Positions 8,831-17,697 are shown, counted from the stretch's first letter. The stretch is DNA of 64,000 nucleotides from Halomonas alkalicola (GCF_030704205.1 NZ_CP131913.1:806001-870000); one strand, 5' to 3'. Program-made: numbers and translations. Notes: generated from the letters alone by a model not told the origin.

Positions 8831-10132
8831 TCAGTCGAGGAACAGGAACTTCAGCGCGAACAGCAGCGCCAGCACGACTACCGCCGGATTGAGGTCCTTG
8901 AAGCGCCCGGAGAGCGCCTTGATCGCCGCATAGCTGATGAAGCCCAGGGCGATGCCCTCGGCGATCGAGAAGGTCAGCGGCATGGCCAGGGCGGCGATCA
9001 GCACCGGCGCGGCGTCGGTGGGATCCTCCCAGTTGGCGTGGGCCAGGCTGCCGGCCATCAGCACCGCCACGTAGAGCAGCGCGCCGGCGGTGGCGTAGGC
9101 CGGAATGGAGCCCGCCAGCGGGGCGAAGAAGAGGCTGATCAGGAACAGCGCGGCGACCACCACGGCGGTCAGGCCGGTACGCCCGCCGGAGGCGATGCCC
9201 GCGGTGGACTCGATGTAGCTGGTGGTGGTGGAGGTGCCAAGCACCGCACCGGCCATGGAGGCGCCGCTGTCGGCCATCATGGCGCGACCGAGGCGCGGCA
9301 GCTTGCCGTCCTTGTCGAGCAGCTTGCCGCGATGGGCCACGCCCACCAGGGTGCCGGAGGTGTCGAAGAGGTCGACGAACAGGAAGGCGAAGATCACGCT
9401 GAGCATGGCGATGTCCAGCGCGCCCCACAGGTCCAGCGCCATGAAGGTGGGCGCGATGGAGGGCGGCATGGACATGATGCCGCCGTACTCGTTGTGGCCG
9501 AGCAGCATGGCCATCACGGTGATGCCGAGGATGCCGATCATCACCGCCCCGGTGACCTTCAGGTAGGCCAGGGCGGTGATCACGAAGAAGCCCAGCAGCG
9601 CATAGATGGCCGCCGGCTGGGAGAGATCCCCCAGGGCGACATAGGTGGCCGGGTTGGAGACCACGATGCCGGCGTTCTTCAGCGCGATCATCGCCAGGAA
9701 GAGGCCGATACCGGCGGCGATGCCCAGGCGCAGGGAGAGCGGGATCGAGTGGATGATCCACTCGCGCACCTTGAAGATGCTGAGCAGGAAGAAGCAGAGG
9801 CCGGAGAAGAAGACCGCGCCGAGCGCCGCCTCCCAGGTGTAGCCCATGCCCAGCACCACCCCGTAGGTGAAGAAGGCATTGAGGCCCATGCCCGGCGCCT
9901 GGGCGATGGGATAGTTGGCCCACAGCCCCATGATCAGACAGCCGATGGCCGCGGCCAGGCAGGTGGCGACGAAGACCGCGCCATAGTCCATGCCCGCCTC
10001 GGAGAGGATGCTGGGGTTGACGAAGATGATGTAGGCCATGGTCAGGAAGGTGGTGATCCCGGCGATGACCTCGGTCTTCACGTTGGTGTTGTGCTCGGAC
10101 AGCTTGAACTGCTTGTCGATCAGGCTCTTCAT
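8831..10132 (-). CDS. NCS2/AzgA-type purine (adenine/guanine/hypoxanthine) permease
   Basis: 433 aa with about 12 hydrophobic segments. The N-terminus (EVIAGITTFLTMAYIIFVNP) and the AzgA signatures QAPGMGLNAFFTYG (~78) and LFDTSGTLVGVAHRGKL (~240) identify the proton-driven purine transporter branch. ATG 10132 is preferred because AGGA lies nine bases upstream; ATG 10141, three codons earlier, lies directly against AGGA. The exact purine cannot be told, but apt and gpt downstream fit adenine, guanine or hypoxanthine. A structured leader at 10194-10248 precedes it and may control the whole cluster. Confidence 0.9.
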   Translation of the reverse strand: MKSLIDKQFKLSEHNTNVKTEVIAGITTFLTMAYIIFVNPSILSEAGMDYGAVFVATCLAAAIGCLIMGLWANYPIAQAPGMGLNAFFTYGVVLGMGYTWEAALGAVFFSGLCFFLLSIFKVREWIIHSIPLSLRLGIAAGIGLFLAMIALKNAGIVVSNPATYVALGDLSQPAAIYALLGFFVITALAYLKVTGAVMIGILGITVMAMLLGHNEYGGIMSMPPSIAPTFMALDLWGALDIAMLSVIFAFLFVDLFDTSGTLVGVAHRGKLLDKDGKLPRLGRAMMADSGASMAGAVLGTSTTTSYIESTAGIASGGRTGLTAVVVAALFLISLFFAPLAGSIPAYATAGALLYVAVLMAGSLAHANWEDPTDAAPVLIAALAMPLTFSIAEGIALGFISYAAIKALSGRFKDLNPAVVVLALLFALKFLFLD

Positions 10133-10193
10133 GAGGCTCATTCCTGCGCGCGTGGACGTTGCGACGGTCCCTGGGGGGCGAGAAGGGTCACGA

Positions 10194-10248
10194 GAAAAGC
10201 GGCCTATGGTACTCGCATCCCCGACGGGATGCGAGAGACCGGAAGGCC
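10194..10248 (-). promoter_or_regulatory. Leader stem-loop with internal loop and U-tract before the purine permease gene
   Basis: On the minus strand the RNA can form GCGGCCT pairing with AGGCCGC (7 bp), then an internal loop (TCCGGTCT opposite TACCAT), then a 10-bp helix CTCGCATCCC/GGGATGCGAG capped by GTCG, followed at once by TTTTCT. This is either an attenuator/terminator or a small ligand-binding RNA. A two-helix fold with an internal loop upstream of purine uptake and salvage genes fits purine control, but I cannot match its bases to a known riboswitch class. It ends about 60 bases before the start codon. Confidence 0.5.
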
Positions 10249-10359
10249 GCTGATTCAGACTCTTCACACTGCTCGTCACACTGTATAAGCAAAGGCCGGG
10301 CCAGGCGCCAGCCGCGCCGCCAACGCAGACTTGACGAAGTGGTCAATCACCCGCCGCGT

Positions 10360-10989
10360 TCAGATGCCGCGGGCCGCCAGCACCCGCTCCACGGTCTCGA
10401 CGATGGCCTGGGTCTGGGGGTCGATCTCGATGTTGACGCGGTCACCCGGCACCCGGTCCACCAGGGTGGTGCGGGCCAGGGTCTCGGGGATCAGGTTGAC
10501 GCAGAAGCGCGGGCCGTGGGCGGCGGTGGCCGGGCGCACCTCGCCGATGGTCAGGCTCGCACCATCGACGCCGATGTAGCCCTTGTCGAACAGGAACCGC
10601 CCCAGGGCGTGGGGCAGCTCGAACCACAGGCGACGATTGTTGGGTGCCTCATCGAGCTCCACCAGTTCGGCCACCGCCATCACGTGGCCGGACATCGAGT
10701 GCCCGCCGATCTCGTCGCCGAAGCGGGCGGCGCGCTCGATATTGACGCTGTCGCCGACCGCCAGTGCACCAAGGTTGGTCACGCGCAGCGTCTCGCGCAT
10801 CAGGTCGAAGCTGATCCGCTCTCCGTCGATGGCGGTCACCGTCAGGCAGACCCCGTTGTGGGCCACCGAGGCACCGATCTCGAGCCCCTGGCGCAGCGCC
10901 TCGGGCAGGGCGATGACATGGGTGCGGAACTGATCTGCCTCTTCAATGGCGACCACCTCGGCGGTGCCCTGCACGATACCAGTGAACAT
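10360..10989 (-). CDS. ribE: Riboflavin synthase, alpha subunit
   Basis: 209 aa. It dismutates two 6,7-dimethyl-8-ribityllumazines to riboflavin. The duplicated lumazine-binding barrels are visible: MFTGIVQGTAEV with NGVCLTV (first) and GHVMAVAEL with GVDGASLTI (second). The start MFTGIV at 10989 is the invariant family N-terminus; a start 13 codons upstream is possible but not typical. It stands alone here, with no other riboflavin gene and no FMN riboswitch in its upstream region. Confidence 0.95.
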   Translation of the reverse strand: MFTGIVQGTAEVVAIEEADQFRTHVIALPEALRQGLEIGASVAHNGVCLTVTAIDGERISFDLMRETLRVTNLGALAVGDSVNIERAARFGDEIGGHSMSGHVMAVAELVELDEAPNNRRLWFELPHALGRFLFDKGYIGVDGASLTIGEVRPATAAHGPRFCVNLIPETLARTTLVDRVPGDRVNIEIDPQTQAIVETVERVLAARGI

Positions 10990-11212
10990 GGCGTCTCCTC
11001 GACTGGGATGGGCCCCGGGCGGGGCCAAGGGTCACGAGTGTAGAGAACTCTGCCCCGCCGCGTCCACGCCGGCACCCGGCACACCAGCGTTTTCACCTAC
11101 CAAACACGAGAAAACAGGAAATTGTCCTGTCTAATGGGCGGGACGACCACAACAACACCCAGGCCGATTGACAGCCACGCCCGCCGCACCTAAGCTTCCC
11201 CGCTACATTGAA

Positions 11213-11300
11213 CGGCGCCGATTTGTACCCGGCTTGCGGGCGCCAGCGCGGTGGCACACTCCTCGGAGCGGCCAGCGTGTGAAGTGCAGCTAAAAGGGTG
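11213..11300 (+). promoter_or_regulatory. SAM-II-type riboswitch upstream of metNIQ
   Basis: The 5' half has stem GGCGCC (11214-11219) pairing with GGCGCC (11239-11244) and a loop with GATTTG and GGCTTGC, as in SAM-II aptamers. The 3' half ends in AAGTGCAGCTAAAAGGGTG, matching the conserved SAM-II GCUAAA(A)GG block. ACCC (11227-11230) can pair with GGGT (11296-11299) to close the H-type pseudoknot. Between the halves is an added stem, CACAC (11255-11259) with GTGTG (11277-11281) around a CTCC/GGAG hairpin, making it longer than minimal SAM-II RNAs. Its place before a methionine importer fits S-adenosylmethionine repression. Confidence 0.8.
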
Positions 11301-11314
11301 TGTCCAGCGTTGAT

Positions 11315-11342
11315 GGCCACCCGCAAGGGTGGCCTTTTTTTT
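11315..11342 (+). terminator. Intrinsic terminator of the SAM-II leader
   Basis: GGCCACCC GCAA GGGTGGCC followed by eight T residues, 54 bases before the metN start, is a textbook rho-independent terminator inside the leader. CACCC in its 5' arm is complementary to GGGTG at the 3' end of the aptamer (11296-11300). When SAM holds that GGGT in the pseudoknot the terminator is free to form, giving an OFF switch. Confidence 0.85.
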
Positions 11343-11395
11343 GCGCCCACCCTGCCCTGCCCCGCCCGCCCCGGCGCCCCGTTTGCGGTGCTTCC

Positions 11396-12454
11396 ATGAT
11401 CCGACTCCAGAACGTTTCCAAGACCTATGCCCTCAAGGGCCGGCGCGGCAGCGCCCGGACCGTCCAGGCGCTGAAGGATATCGACTTCCACGTGCCCGCC
11501 GGCCAGATCCACGGCGTGATCGGCCTCTCCGGGGCCGGCAAGTCGACCCTGATCCGCTGCGTCAACCTGCTCGAGCGCCCCACTACCGGCACCGTCAGCG
11601 TGGACGGCCAGGAGCTCACCGGGCTCTCCCGCCAGGCGCTCAACCAGGCGCGCCACGGGATCGGCATGATCTTCCAGCACTTCAACCTGCTGACCAACCG
11701 CACGGTGTTCGCCAACGTGGCCCTGCCCCTGGAGCTGATGGGCATGAAGCGCGCCGAGATCCGCAGCCGGGTCACGCCGCTGCTGGAGCTGGTGGGCCTG
11801 GCCGACAAGGCGGCCCAGTACCCGGCCCAGCTCTCCGGCGGCCAGAAGCAGCGGGTGGCCATCGCCCGGGCGCTGGCCAGCCGGCCCAAGGTGCTGCTGT
11901 GCGACGAGGCCACCTCGGCACTGGATCCCCAGACCACTGCTTCGATCCTGGCGCTCTTGCGCGACATCAACCAGAAGCTCGGCCTGACCATCCTGCTGAT
12001 CACCCACGAGATGGAGGTGGTCAAGGCGATCTGCCACCGGGTCAGCCTGATCTCCGACGGCGAACTGGTGGAGGAGGCCGAGGTCGGCGACTTCTTCACC
12101 TCGCCCAGGACCCAGCTGGGCCGCGAGTTTCTCAACGACTTCCTCCAGCTGGAACCGCCCCGGGCGCTCTTCGAGCGCCTGGAGGCGACACCCGGCGAGC
12201 ACACCCATCCGGTGGTGCGCCTGGCCTTCTCGGGCGATGCCGTCTCCACCCCGCTGATCTCCCGGCTGGCCCGGGAGTGCGGCGTCGACGTCAGCATCCT
12301 GCAGGCCAAGGTGGAATCGATCCAGGAGCGCACCCTGGGACTGATGATCGCCGAACTGATGGGCCCGCCGGCCAAGACCCGTGAGGCCATCGACTACCTC
12401 GAATCCCATGATCTGCACGTGGAGGTGCTCGGCCATGTCCAGCGCGATGATTGA
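11396..12454 (+). CDS. metN: Methionine ABC transporter, ATP-binding protein
   Basis: 352 aa. Walker A GLSGAGKSTLIRC (~46-58), Q-loop FQHFNLL, signature LSGGQKQRVAIARAL (~145) and Walker B VLLCDEATSALDP are all present, followed by a C-terminal ACT-like NIL domain (~265-345) that binds methionine for trans-inhibition. The start MIRLQNVSKTY at 11396 lies after the terminator and matches family N-termini; a more upstream in-frame ATG would lie within the leader. The end overlaps metI by 20 bases. Expression is probably controlled by the SAM-II riboswitch in the leader. Confidence 0.95.
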   Translation: MIRLQNVSKTYALKGRRGSARTVQALKDIDFHVPAGQIHGVIGLSGAGKSTLIRCVNLLERPTTGTVSVDGQELTGLSRQALNQARHGIGMIFQHFNLLTNRTVFANVALPLELMGMKRAEIRSRVTPLLELVGLADKAAQYPAQLSGGQKQRVAIARALASRPKVLLCDEATSALDPQTTASILALLRDINQKLGLTILLITHEMEVVKAICHRVSLISDGELVEEAEVGDFFTSPRTQLGREFLNDFLQLEPPRALFERLEATPGEHTHPVVRLAFSGDAVSTPLISRLARECGVDVSILQAKVESIQERTLGLMIAELMGPPAKTREAIDYLESHDLHVEVLGHVQRDD

Positions 12455-13088
12455 CCTGATACTCCGGGCCACCCTGGACACCCTCTACATGGTGGCCATC
12501 TCCGGGGTGCTCTCGGCCCTGGTGGGCATTCCCCTCGGGGTGCTGCTCTATGTGACTCGCCCCGGCCAGGTGCTGGCCCAGCCGGCGGTGAACGGCGCGC
12601 TCGGCATCGTCACCAACATCGGCCGCTCGATCCCCTTCATCATCCTGATGGTGGCGATCATCCCTTTCACGCGCATGCTGGTGGGCACCTCCATCGGCAC
12701 CAATGCCGCCGCTGTGCCGCTGACCATCGCCGCCATCCCCTTCATCGCCCGCCTGGTGGAGGGCGCGCTCAACGAGATCAACCCGGGCCTGGTGGAGGCC
12801 GCCCAGTCCATGGGCGCCACCCCCTGGCAGATCATCACCCGGGTGCTGCTGCCCGAGGCCCGCGGCGGCATCTTCACCGCACTGACCGTCACCGTGGTGA
12901 CCCTGGTGAGCTACTCCGCCATGGCCGGCGCCGTAGGCGGCGGGGGCCTTGGCGATCTGGGCATCCGCTACGGCTACAACCGCTTCAACCCCACCATCAT
13001 GCTGATCACCGTGGCGATCCTGGTGGTCATGGTGCAGGGCTTCCAGAGCATCGGGGACTACTTGGTCCGCAAGAGCGATCACAAATGA
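12435..13088 (+). CDS. metI: Methionine ABC transporter, permease
   Basis: 217 aa, the same length as E. coli MetI, with five or six membrane helices. Conserved blocks include GVLLYVTRPGQ (~38), NIGRSIPFIILMV, the EAA loop EAAQSMGATPWQIITRVLLPEA (~118-139) that contacts MetN, and SAMAGAVGGGGLGDLGIRYGY. The start MSSAMIDLI at 12435 aligns with E. coli MSEPMMWLL; an internal ATG at 12447 is an alternative. It overlaps metN, indicating coupled translation. Confidence 0.95.
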   Translation: MSSAMIDLILRATLDTLYMVAISGVLSALVGIPLGVLLYVTRPGQVLAQPAVNGALGIVTNIGRSIPFIILMVAIIPFTRMLVGTSIGTNAAAVPLTIAAIPFIARLVEGALNEINPGLVEAAQSMGATPWQIITRVLLPEARGGIFTALTVTVVTLVSYSAMAGAVGGGGLGDLGIRYGYNRFNPTIMLITVAILVVMVQGFQSIGDYLVRKSDHK

Positions 13089-13171
13089 AAAGACACCATC
13101 AATAGCTTTTTAATATTTAAAAAATTATTTTTATTCCATTATCATCGAACCATCACTCTAGGAGACCCGCC

Positions 13172-13966
13172 ATGCGCAAGACACTGCTCAGCACCCTGCT
13201 CGCCTCCAGCCTGGCCCTCGGCGCCGGCAGCGCCCTGGCCGACGAGCACCGCATCAAGATCGGCACCGTGGCCGGCCCCGAGACCGACGTGATGCAGGTG
13301 GCCGCCGAGATCGCCCTGCGCGAGTACGGCCTGACCGTGGAGATCATCGAGTTCACCGACTACGTGACGCCCAACGCGGCCCTGGCCGACGGTAGCCTGG
13401 ACGCCAACGCTTACCAGCACGAGCCCTACATGCAGGCCATGGTCAACGATCGCGGCTACGACTTCGCCGTGGCCGGCTACACCTTCGTTTATCCCATCGG
13501 CGCCTACTCCGAAAAGTACGCGAGCATCGACGAACTGCCCGAGCGCGCCCAGATCGCCCTGCCCAACGACCCCTCCAACGAGGGGCGCTCGCTGATCCTG
13601 ATGCACAACAAGGGCCTGATCCAACTCGACGACCCGGAAAACCTCGAGGCGACGCCGATCAACGTGGTGGAAAACCCCAAGCGCTTCCGCTTCCGCGAGA
13701 TCGAGGCCGCGCAGCTTCCCCGCGTGCTGCCCGACGTGGACATGGCCTTCATCAACAACACCTTCGCCCAGCCCGCCGGCCTGAGCCTGGACGACGCCCT
13801 GATCAAGGAGGGCCCGGAGTCCCCCTACGTCAACCTGATCGTGGTGCGCGGCGGCGACGAGGAGCGTGAGGCTATCCAGCAGCTGGTGCGCAGCTACCAG
13901 ACCGAGGAAGTGAAGGCCAAGGCGGCCGAGCTGTTTGGGCCGGCGGCGGTGCCCGGCTGGGAATAA
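13172..13966 (+). CDS. metQ: Methionine ABC transporter, substrate-binding protein
   Basis: 264 aa NlpA/MetQ-family periplasmic protein that delivers methionine to MetNI. A signal peptide (MRKTLLSTLLASSLALGAGS, cleavage after ALA near residue 23) lacks a lipobox, so it is probably soluble rather than lipid-anchored, which may suit a saline periplasm. Family blocks are clear: IKIGTVAGPETDVMQVAAE, ANAYQHEPYMQ, and IALPNDPSNEGRSLILM. AGGAG precedes the ATG. An 83-base AT-rich spacer separates it from metI and may hold an RNA-processing or secondary start site. Confidence 0.94.
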   Translation: MRKTLLSTLLASSLALGAGSALADEHRIKIGTVAGPETDVMQVAAEIALREYGLTVEIIEFTDYVTPNAALADGSLDANAYQHEPYMQAMVNDRGYDFAVAGYTFVYPIGAYSEKYASIDELPERAQIALPNDPSNEGRSLILMHNKGLIQLDDPENLEATPINVVENPKRFRFREIEAAQLPRVLPDVDMAFINNTFAQPAGLSLDDALIKEGPESPYVNLIVVRGGDEEREAIQQLVRSYQTEEVKAKAAELFGPAAVPGWE

Positions 13967-13984
13967 GAAAAACGGAGAAGAACA

Positions 13985-14014
13985 GGGGCCGGCCTTAGCC
14001 GGCCCCTTCTATTT
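13985..14014 (+). terminator. Terminator after metQ
   Basis: GGGGCCGGC (13985-13993) pairs with GCCGGCCCC (13998-14006) across CTTA, followed by TTCTATTT. It ends the metNIQ unit 19 bases after the metQ stop and lies directly upstream of msrC. Confidence 0.75.
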
Positions 14015-14022
14015 CAGGAGCC

Positions 14023-14493
14023 ATGATGACCGTTGACTATCCCCTGCTCGCCCGCCAGCTCGCCGCACTGCTCGATACCCGCGACTGGCTGACCAACAGC
14101 GCCCAGACCGCCGCCTTCCTGATGCAGGAGCTCCCCGAGCTCAACTGGGTGGGCTTCTACCTGCAGCGCGCACCCGAGACGCTAGGCCTCGGCCCCTTCC
14201 AGGGCAAGCCCGCCTGCCACCCCATTCCCTTCAGCAGAGGGGTGTGCGGCGCCGCGGCGCGCACCCGCAGCACCCAGCGCATCGACGACGTCCACGCCGT
14301 GGCCGACCATATTGCCTGCGACGCCGCCTCCCGGGCCGAGCTGGTGGTGCCCATCGTGGCAGGCGACCGACTGTGGGGCGTGCTGGACCTGGACAGCCCC
14401 AGGCGCGGGCGTTTCAGCGCCGACGACCAGGCCGGCATCGAGGCCCTGGTGGCGATCTTTATCGAGCGCACAGAACTGAAGCTGCCCGCCTGA
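14023..14493 (+). CDS. msrC: Free methionine-(R)-sulfoxide reductase (GAF domain)
   Basis: 156 aa, a single GAF domain. It reduces free methionine-R-sulfoxide with thioredoxin as electron donor. The three family cysteines are all present, in KPACHPIPFSRGVCGAAA (two) and HIACDAASRAE (one), spaced as in E. coli fRMsr. Its place just after the methionine importer fits recovery of oxidised methionine. A terminator separates it from metQ, so it may have its own promoter or depend on read-through. Confidence 0.9.
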   Translation: MMTVDYPLLARQLAALLDTRDWLTNSAQTAAFLMQELPELNWVGFYLQRAPETLGLGPFQGKPACHPIPFSRGVCGAAARTRSTQRIDDVHAVADHIACDAASRAELVVPIVAGDRLWGVLDLDSPRRGRFSADDQAGIEALVAIFIERTELKLPA

Positions 14494-14542
14494 CGCGTGG
14501 CGCCGGCAGAAAATCGGAAGACACGGCTCGCGGCTGATGAAG

Positions 14543-14586
14543 CAAAAAGCAGAACGCCCCCGCAGCAGGGCTGCGGGGGCGTTCTG
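14543..14586 (-). terminator. Terminator for the tRNA-Val pair
   Basis: On the minus strand CAGAACGCCCCCGCAG pairs perfectly with CTGCGGGGGCGTTCTG (16 bp) and is followed by CTTTTTGC. It lies directly after the 3' end of the second tRNA-Val gene. The perfect stem could also stop msrC transcription from the other side, although no T-run follows on the plus strand. Confidence 0.85.
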
Positions 14587-14591
14587 GAATC

Positions 14592-14668
<77 letters not shown>

Positions 14669-14689
14669 GTGGTGATGCCTTCTGCGTGC

Positions 14690-14766
<77 letters not shown>

Positions 14767-14927
14767 GTTTCAGCAGCAAATTGCCGGGGCGTGCTCGCCT
14801 CGGCAACGGATGCATATATTACCGATCCCCAAGGATTTTGCAAGCCTTCAGCGATCGCTTTTGACCCGCTCCACCGCCTCCTGCCAGCATCAGGTCGAGG
14901 CCTGGCCGAACTGGCCAATTCGGACAG

Positions 14928-15950
14928 TCAGGCTGCTTCGTGCCTGGCCTCGCCCACTGCCTGCATGGCCAGAGCGGTATCCAGCATCCGGTTGGAAAAG
15001 CCCCACTCGTTGTCGTACCAGGCCATCACCTTGACCAGCCGGCCGTTCACCCGGGTGTGGTTGGCGTCGAAGGTGGAGGAATTGGCGTCGTGATTGAAGT
15101 CGATTGAGACCAGCGGCTGAGAGTTGACCGCCAGCACAGGGGACGCCTCGGCGGCTTTGGCGACGATGGCGTTGATCTCCTCTTTGGTGGTATCGCGGCT
15201 GGCCGTGAAGACCAGGTCGACCAGCGAGACGTTGATCACCGGCACCCTCACCGCCAGGCCGTCAAACTTTCCGGCCAGATCTGGCAGCACCAGCCCGACG
15301 GCGGCGGCGGCCCCGGTCCGGGTGGGGATCATCGAGTGAGTGGCGCTGCGCGCCCGGTAGGGATCGCTGTGGTAGACGTCGGAGAGGTTCTGGTCGTTGG
15401 TGTAGGCGTGCACCGTGGTCATCAGGCCGTTCTCAATGCCCACGCTCTCGTTGAGCGCCTTGGCCACCGGCGCCAGGCAGTTAGTGGTGCAGGATGCGTT
15501 GGAGACCACCTTGTGCTCGGCGGTGAGCTCAGCCTCGTTGACCCCATAGACCACGGTGGCGTCTGCGTCGGGGCTCGGTGCTGAGATCAGCACCCGCTTG
15601 GCACCGGCCTCAAGGTGCTTGGCGGCATCGGCCCGCTTGGTAAAGAGCCCGGTACACTCCATCACCAGGTCAACGCCGAGCGACTTCCAGGGCAGGGCCG
15701 CCGGTTCGCGCTCGGAAAAAATTGCAATACGGTCGCCGTCCACGCTCATGCTCGCTTCATCGTGCTCCACTTTGCAGGGGAGGCGCCCGTGCACGGTGTC
15801 GTGGCGTAGCAGATGAGCGTTGAGAGCCGGCGCACCAAGATCATTGATGGCCACCACCTCCACACGATGGCGATAGCCATTCTCATAGAGGGCCCGCAGC
15901 ACGTTGCGGCCAATACGTCCAAAACCATTGATGGCGATCTTCAGGGTCAT
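14928..15950 (-). CDS. gap: Glyceraldehyde-3-phosphate dehydrogenase
   Basis: 340 aa. It oxidises glyceraldehyde-3-phosphate to 1,3-bisphosphoglycerate. The NAD-binding start [20 protein letters not shown], the catalytic [12 protein letters not shown] (~155) and the C-terminal [14 protein letters not shown] are intact. The start at 15950 follows GGAGAG and begins at the family's usual N-terminus; upstream in-frame codons lack homology. It is divergent from pyk across an AT-rich control region with a long inverted repeat. Part of a lower-glycolysis and glycerol gene block. Confidence 0.95.
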   Translation of the reverse strand: MTLKIAINGFGRIGRNVLRALYENGYRHRVEVVAINDLGAPALNAHLLRHDTVHGRLPCKVEHDEASMSVDGDRIAIFSEREPAALPWKSLGVDLVMECTGLFTKRADAAKHLEAGAKRVLISAPSPDADATVVYGVNEAELTAEHKVVSNASCTTNCLAPVAKALNESVGIENGLMTTVHAYTNDQNLSDVYHSDPYRARSATHSMIPTRTGAAAAVGLVLPDLAGKFDGLAVRVPVINVSLVDLVFTASRDTTKEEINAIVAKAAEASPVLAVNSQPLVSIDFNHDANSSTFDANHTRVNGRLVKVMAWYDNEWGFSNRMLDTALAMQAVGEARHEAA

Positions 15951-16139
15951 GGGTCTCTCCTCCGTGGCGCTGCCACTCGTTGTGTTGTCGTGAGACGGAG
16001 GGAGCCCGGCCGGCGCCGATGGCGGCCAGTGGCCGCCTGCCGTGCCCACGGGCTCGTCCTTGCCCCTCAATATGCCCGATGGGAGAGGGCCGCTCAAGAT
16101 TTTTTTGTTATATTTAGAAAAAAACTACTTGGAAAACCG

Positions 16140-16189
16140 CCAATATGTTCGTAAATTTGGCCAATTACCTTCACTAACGAACACATTGG
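16140..16189. promoter_or_regulatory. Long inverted repeat in the gap-pyk control region
   Basis: CCAATATGTTCGT (16140-16152) and ACGAACACATTGG (16177-16189) match at 12 of 13 positions when one is reversed and complemented, with a 24-base AT-rich spacer. Each arm holds an ATGTTCG-like half-site such as those upstream of glpF and glpR in this window. The remaining divergent spacer (15951-16236) is AT-rich compared with the surrounding genes and must contain both promoters. Operator for a carbon regulator is the likely role; an RNA hairpin in the pyk leader is the alternative. Confidence 0.55.
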
Positions 16190-16236
16190 TTGTAAGTTTA
16201 CGTTTTAAACTCCCACCCAACCGACCGGAGGTCGCA

Positions 16237-17697
16237 ATGCCGATCCAGCCCCCCATGCCCCCCATCCGCCGCACCAAGATCGTTGCCACCCTGGGCCCGG
16301 CCAGCGACCGCGAGGGCGTGCTGGAGGCCATGATCGCGGCCGGCGTCGATGTCGTGCGCCTCAACTTCTCCCACGGCTCGGCCGACGACCACCGTCAGCG
16401 CCTGGTGCGGGTGCGCGAGATCGCCGACCGCCTGGGCAGAAGCGTCGCCGCCCTCGGCGACCTGCAGGGGCCCAAGATCCGCATCGCCCGCTTCGCCGAG
16501 GGCGCCGTCGAGCTCGCCGAGGGCGCCACCTTCGTGCTCGACATGGCGCTCGACGGCAACGCCGGCGACGCGACCCGGGTCGGCTGCGACTACCAGCAGC
16601 TGATCGACGACGTCGTCCCCGGCGACCGCCTGCTGCTCGACGACGGCCGGGTAGTGCTCGATGTCACCGCCATCCAGGGGCGCGAGATTCACACCCGCGT
16701 GGTGGTGGGCGGCAAGCTCTCCAACAACAAGGGCATCAACAAGCAGGGCGGCGGCCTCTCGGCCCCGGCCCTCACCGGCAAGGACCGCGCCGACCTCGCC
16801 ACCGCGGTGGCGATTGGCGTCGACTACCTAGCCGTCTCCTTCCCGCGCTCGGCCGCCGACATGGCCGAGGCCCGCGCGCTGCTCGGCGAGGCCGGGCGCG
16901 AGATCGGCCTGGTGGCCAAGCTGGAGCGTGCCGAGGCCGTGGCCGACGAGGCGACCCTGGACGGCATCATCGAGGCCTCCGAGGCGGTGATGGTGGCCCG
17001 CGGCGATCTCGGCGTGGAGATCGGCGACGCCAAGCTGATCGGCATGCAGAAGCGCATCATCAAGCGCGCACGCCAGCTCAACCGGGCGGTGATCACCGCC
17101 ACCCAGATGATGGAGTCGATGATCGAATCGCCCCTGCCCACCCGGGCCGAGGTGTTCGACGTGGCCAACGCCGTGCTCGACGGCACCGATGCGGTGATGC
17201 TCTCCGCCGAGACCGCCGCCGGGGACTTCCCGGTGGAGACCATCGAGGCCATGGATCGGGTCTGCCTGGGCGCCGAACGCGAGCGCATCGCCCAGGAGTC
17301 CGGCCACCGCATCCACGAGGGCTTCTCGCGCATCGACGAGACCACCGCGCTGTCGGCCATGTATGCCGCCAACCACCTCTCCGGCGTCGCGGCCATCGCC
17401 TGCATGACCTCCACCGGCTACACGCCCTTGATCGCCTCGCGCATTCGCTCGAGCCTGCCCATCGTCGGCCTGGCCCACAGCCCGGTGGCGCAGCGGCGCA
17501 TGGCGCTCTACCGCGGGGTGGTCTCGCTGCCCTTCGATACCCGCGACATGGCCCCCACCGAGCTCAACGACCGGGCGCTTCAGCTGCTGGTGGAGAAGGG
17601 CATCGCCGCCCCTGGCGATCACGTGATCCTGACCCGCGGCGATCACATGAACGCCCATGGCGGCACCAACACCCTGAAGATCCTCGACGTCCGTTAA
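16237..17697 (+). CDS. pyk: Pyruvate kinase
   Basis: 486 aa, close to E. coli PykA. It makes pyruvate and ATP from phosphoenolpyruvate. Visible: [14 protein letters not shown] at the N-terminus, [24 protein letters not shown], the active-site [12 protein letters not shown] (~255) and [19 protein letters not shown] (~287), and a C-terminal allosteric domain. GGAG lies 8 bases before ATG 16237; longer in-frame starts would run into the AT-rich control region. eno follows 46 bases downstream on the same strand. Confidence 0.95.
   Translation: MPIQPPMPPIRRTKIVATLGPASDREGVLEAMIAAGVDVVRLNFSHGSADDHRQRLVRVREIADRLGRSVAALGDLQGPKIRIARFAEGAVELAEGATFVLDMALDGNAGDATRVGCDYQQLIDDVVPGDRLLLDDGRVVLDVTAIQGREIHTRVVVGGKLSNNKGINKQGGGLSAPALTGKDRADLATAVAIGVDYLAVSFPRSAADMAEARALLGEAGREIGLVAKLERAEAVADEATLDGIIEASEAVMVARGDLGVEIGDAKLIGMQKRIIKRARQLNRAVITATQMMESMIESPLPTRAEVFDVANAVLDGTDAVMLSAETAAGDFPVETIEAMDRVCLGAERERIAQESGHRIHEGFSRIDETTALSAMYAANHLSGVAAIACMTSTGYTPLIASRIRSSLPIVGLAHSPVAQRRMALYRGVVSLPFDTRDMAPTELNDRALQLLVEKGIAAPGDHVILTRGDHMNAHGGTNTLKILDVR

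Noticed and set aside
10990..11212. FMN riboswitch for ribE
   Set aside because: No conserved FMN-aptamer blocks are present upstream of ribE on the minus strand.
16188..16202. HexR operator near GTAAGTTTAC upstream of pyk
   Set aside because: The palindrome is short and departs from the known HexR consensus (TGTAATTAAATTACA); kept only as a possibility within the control region.
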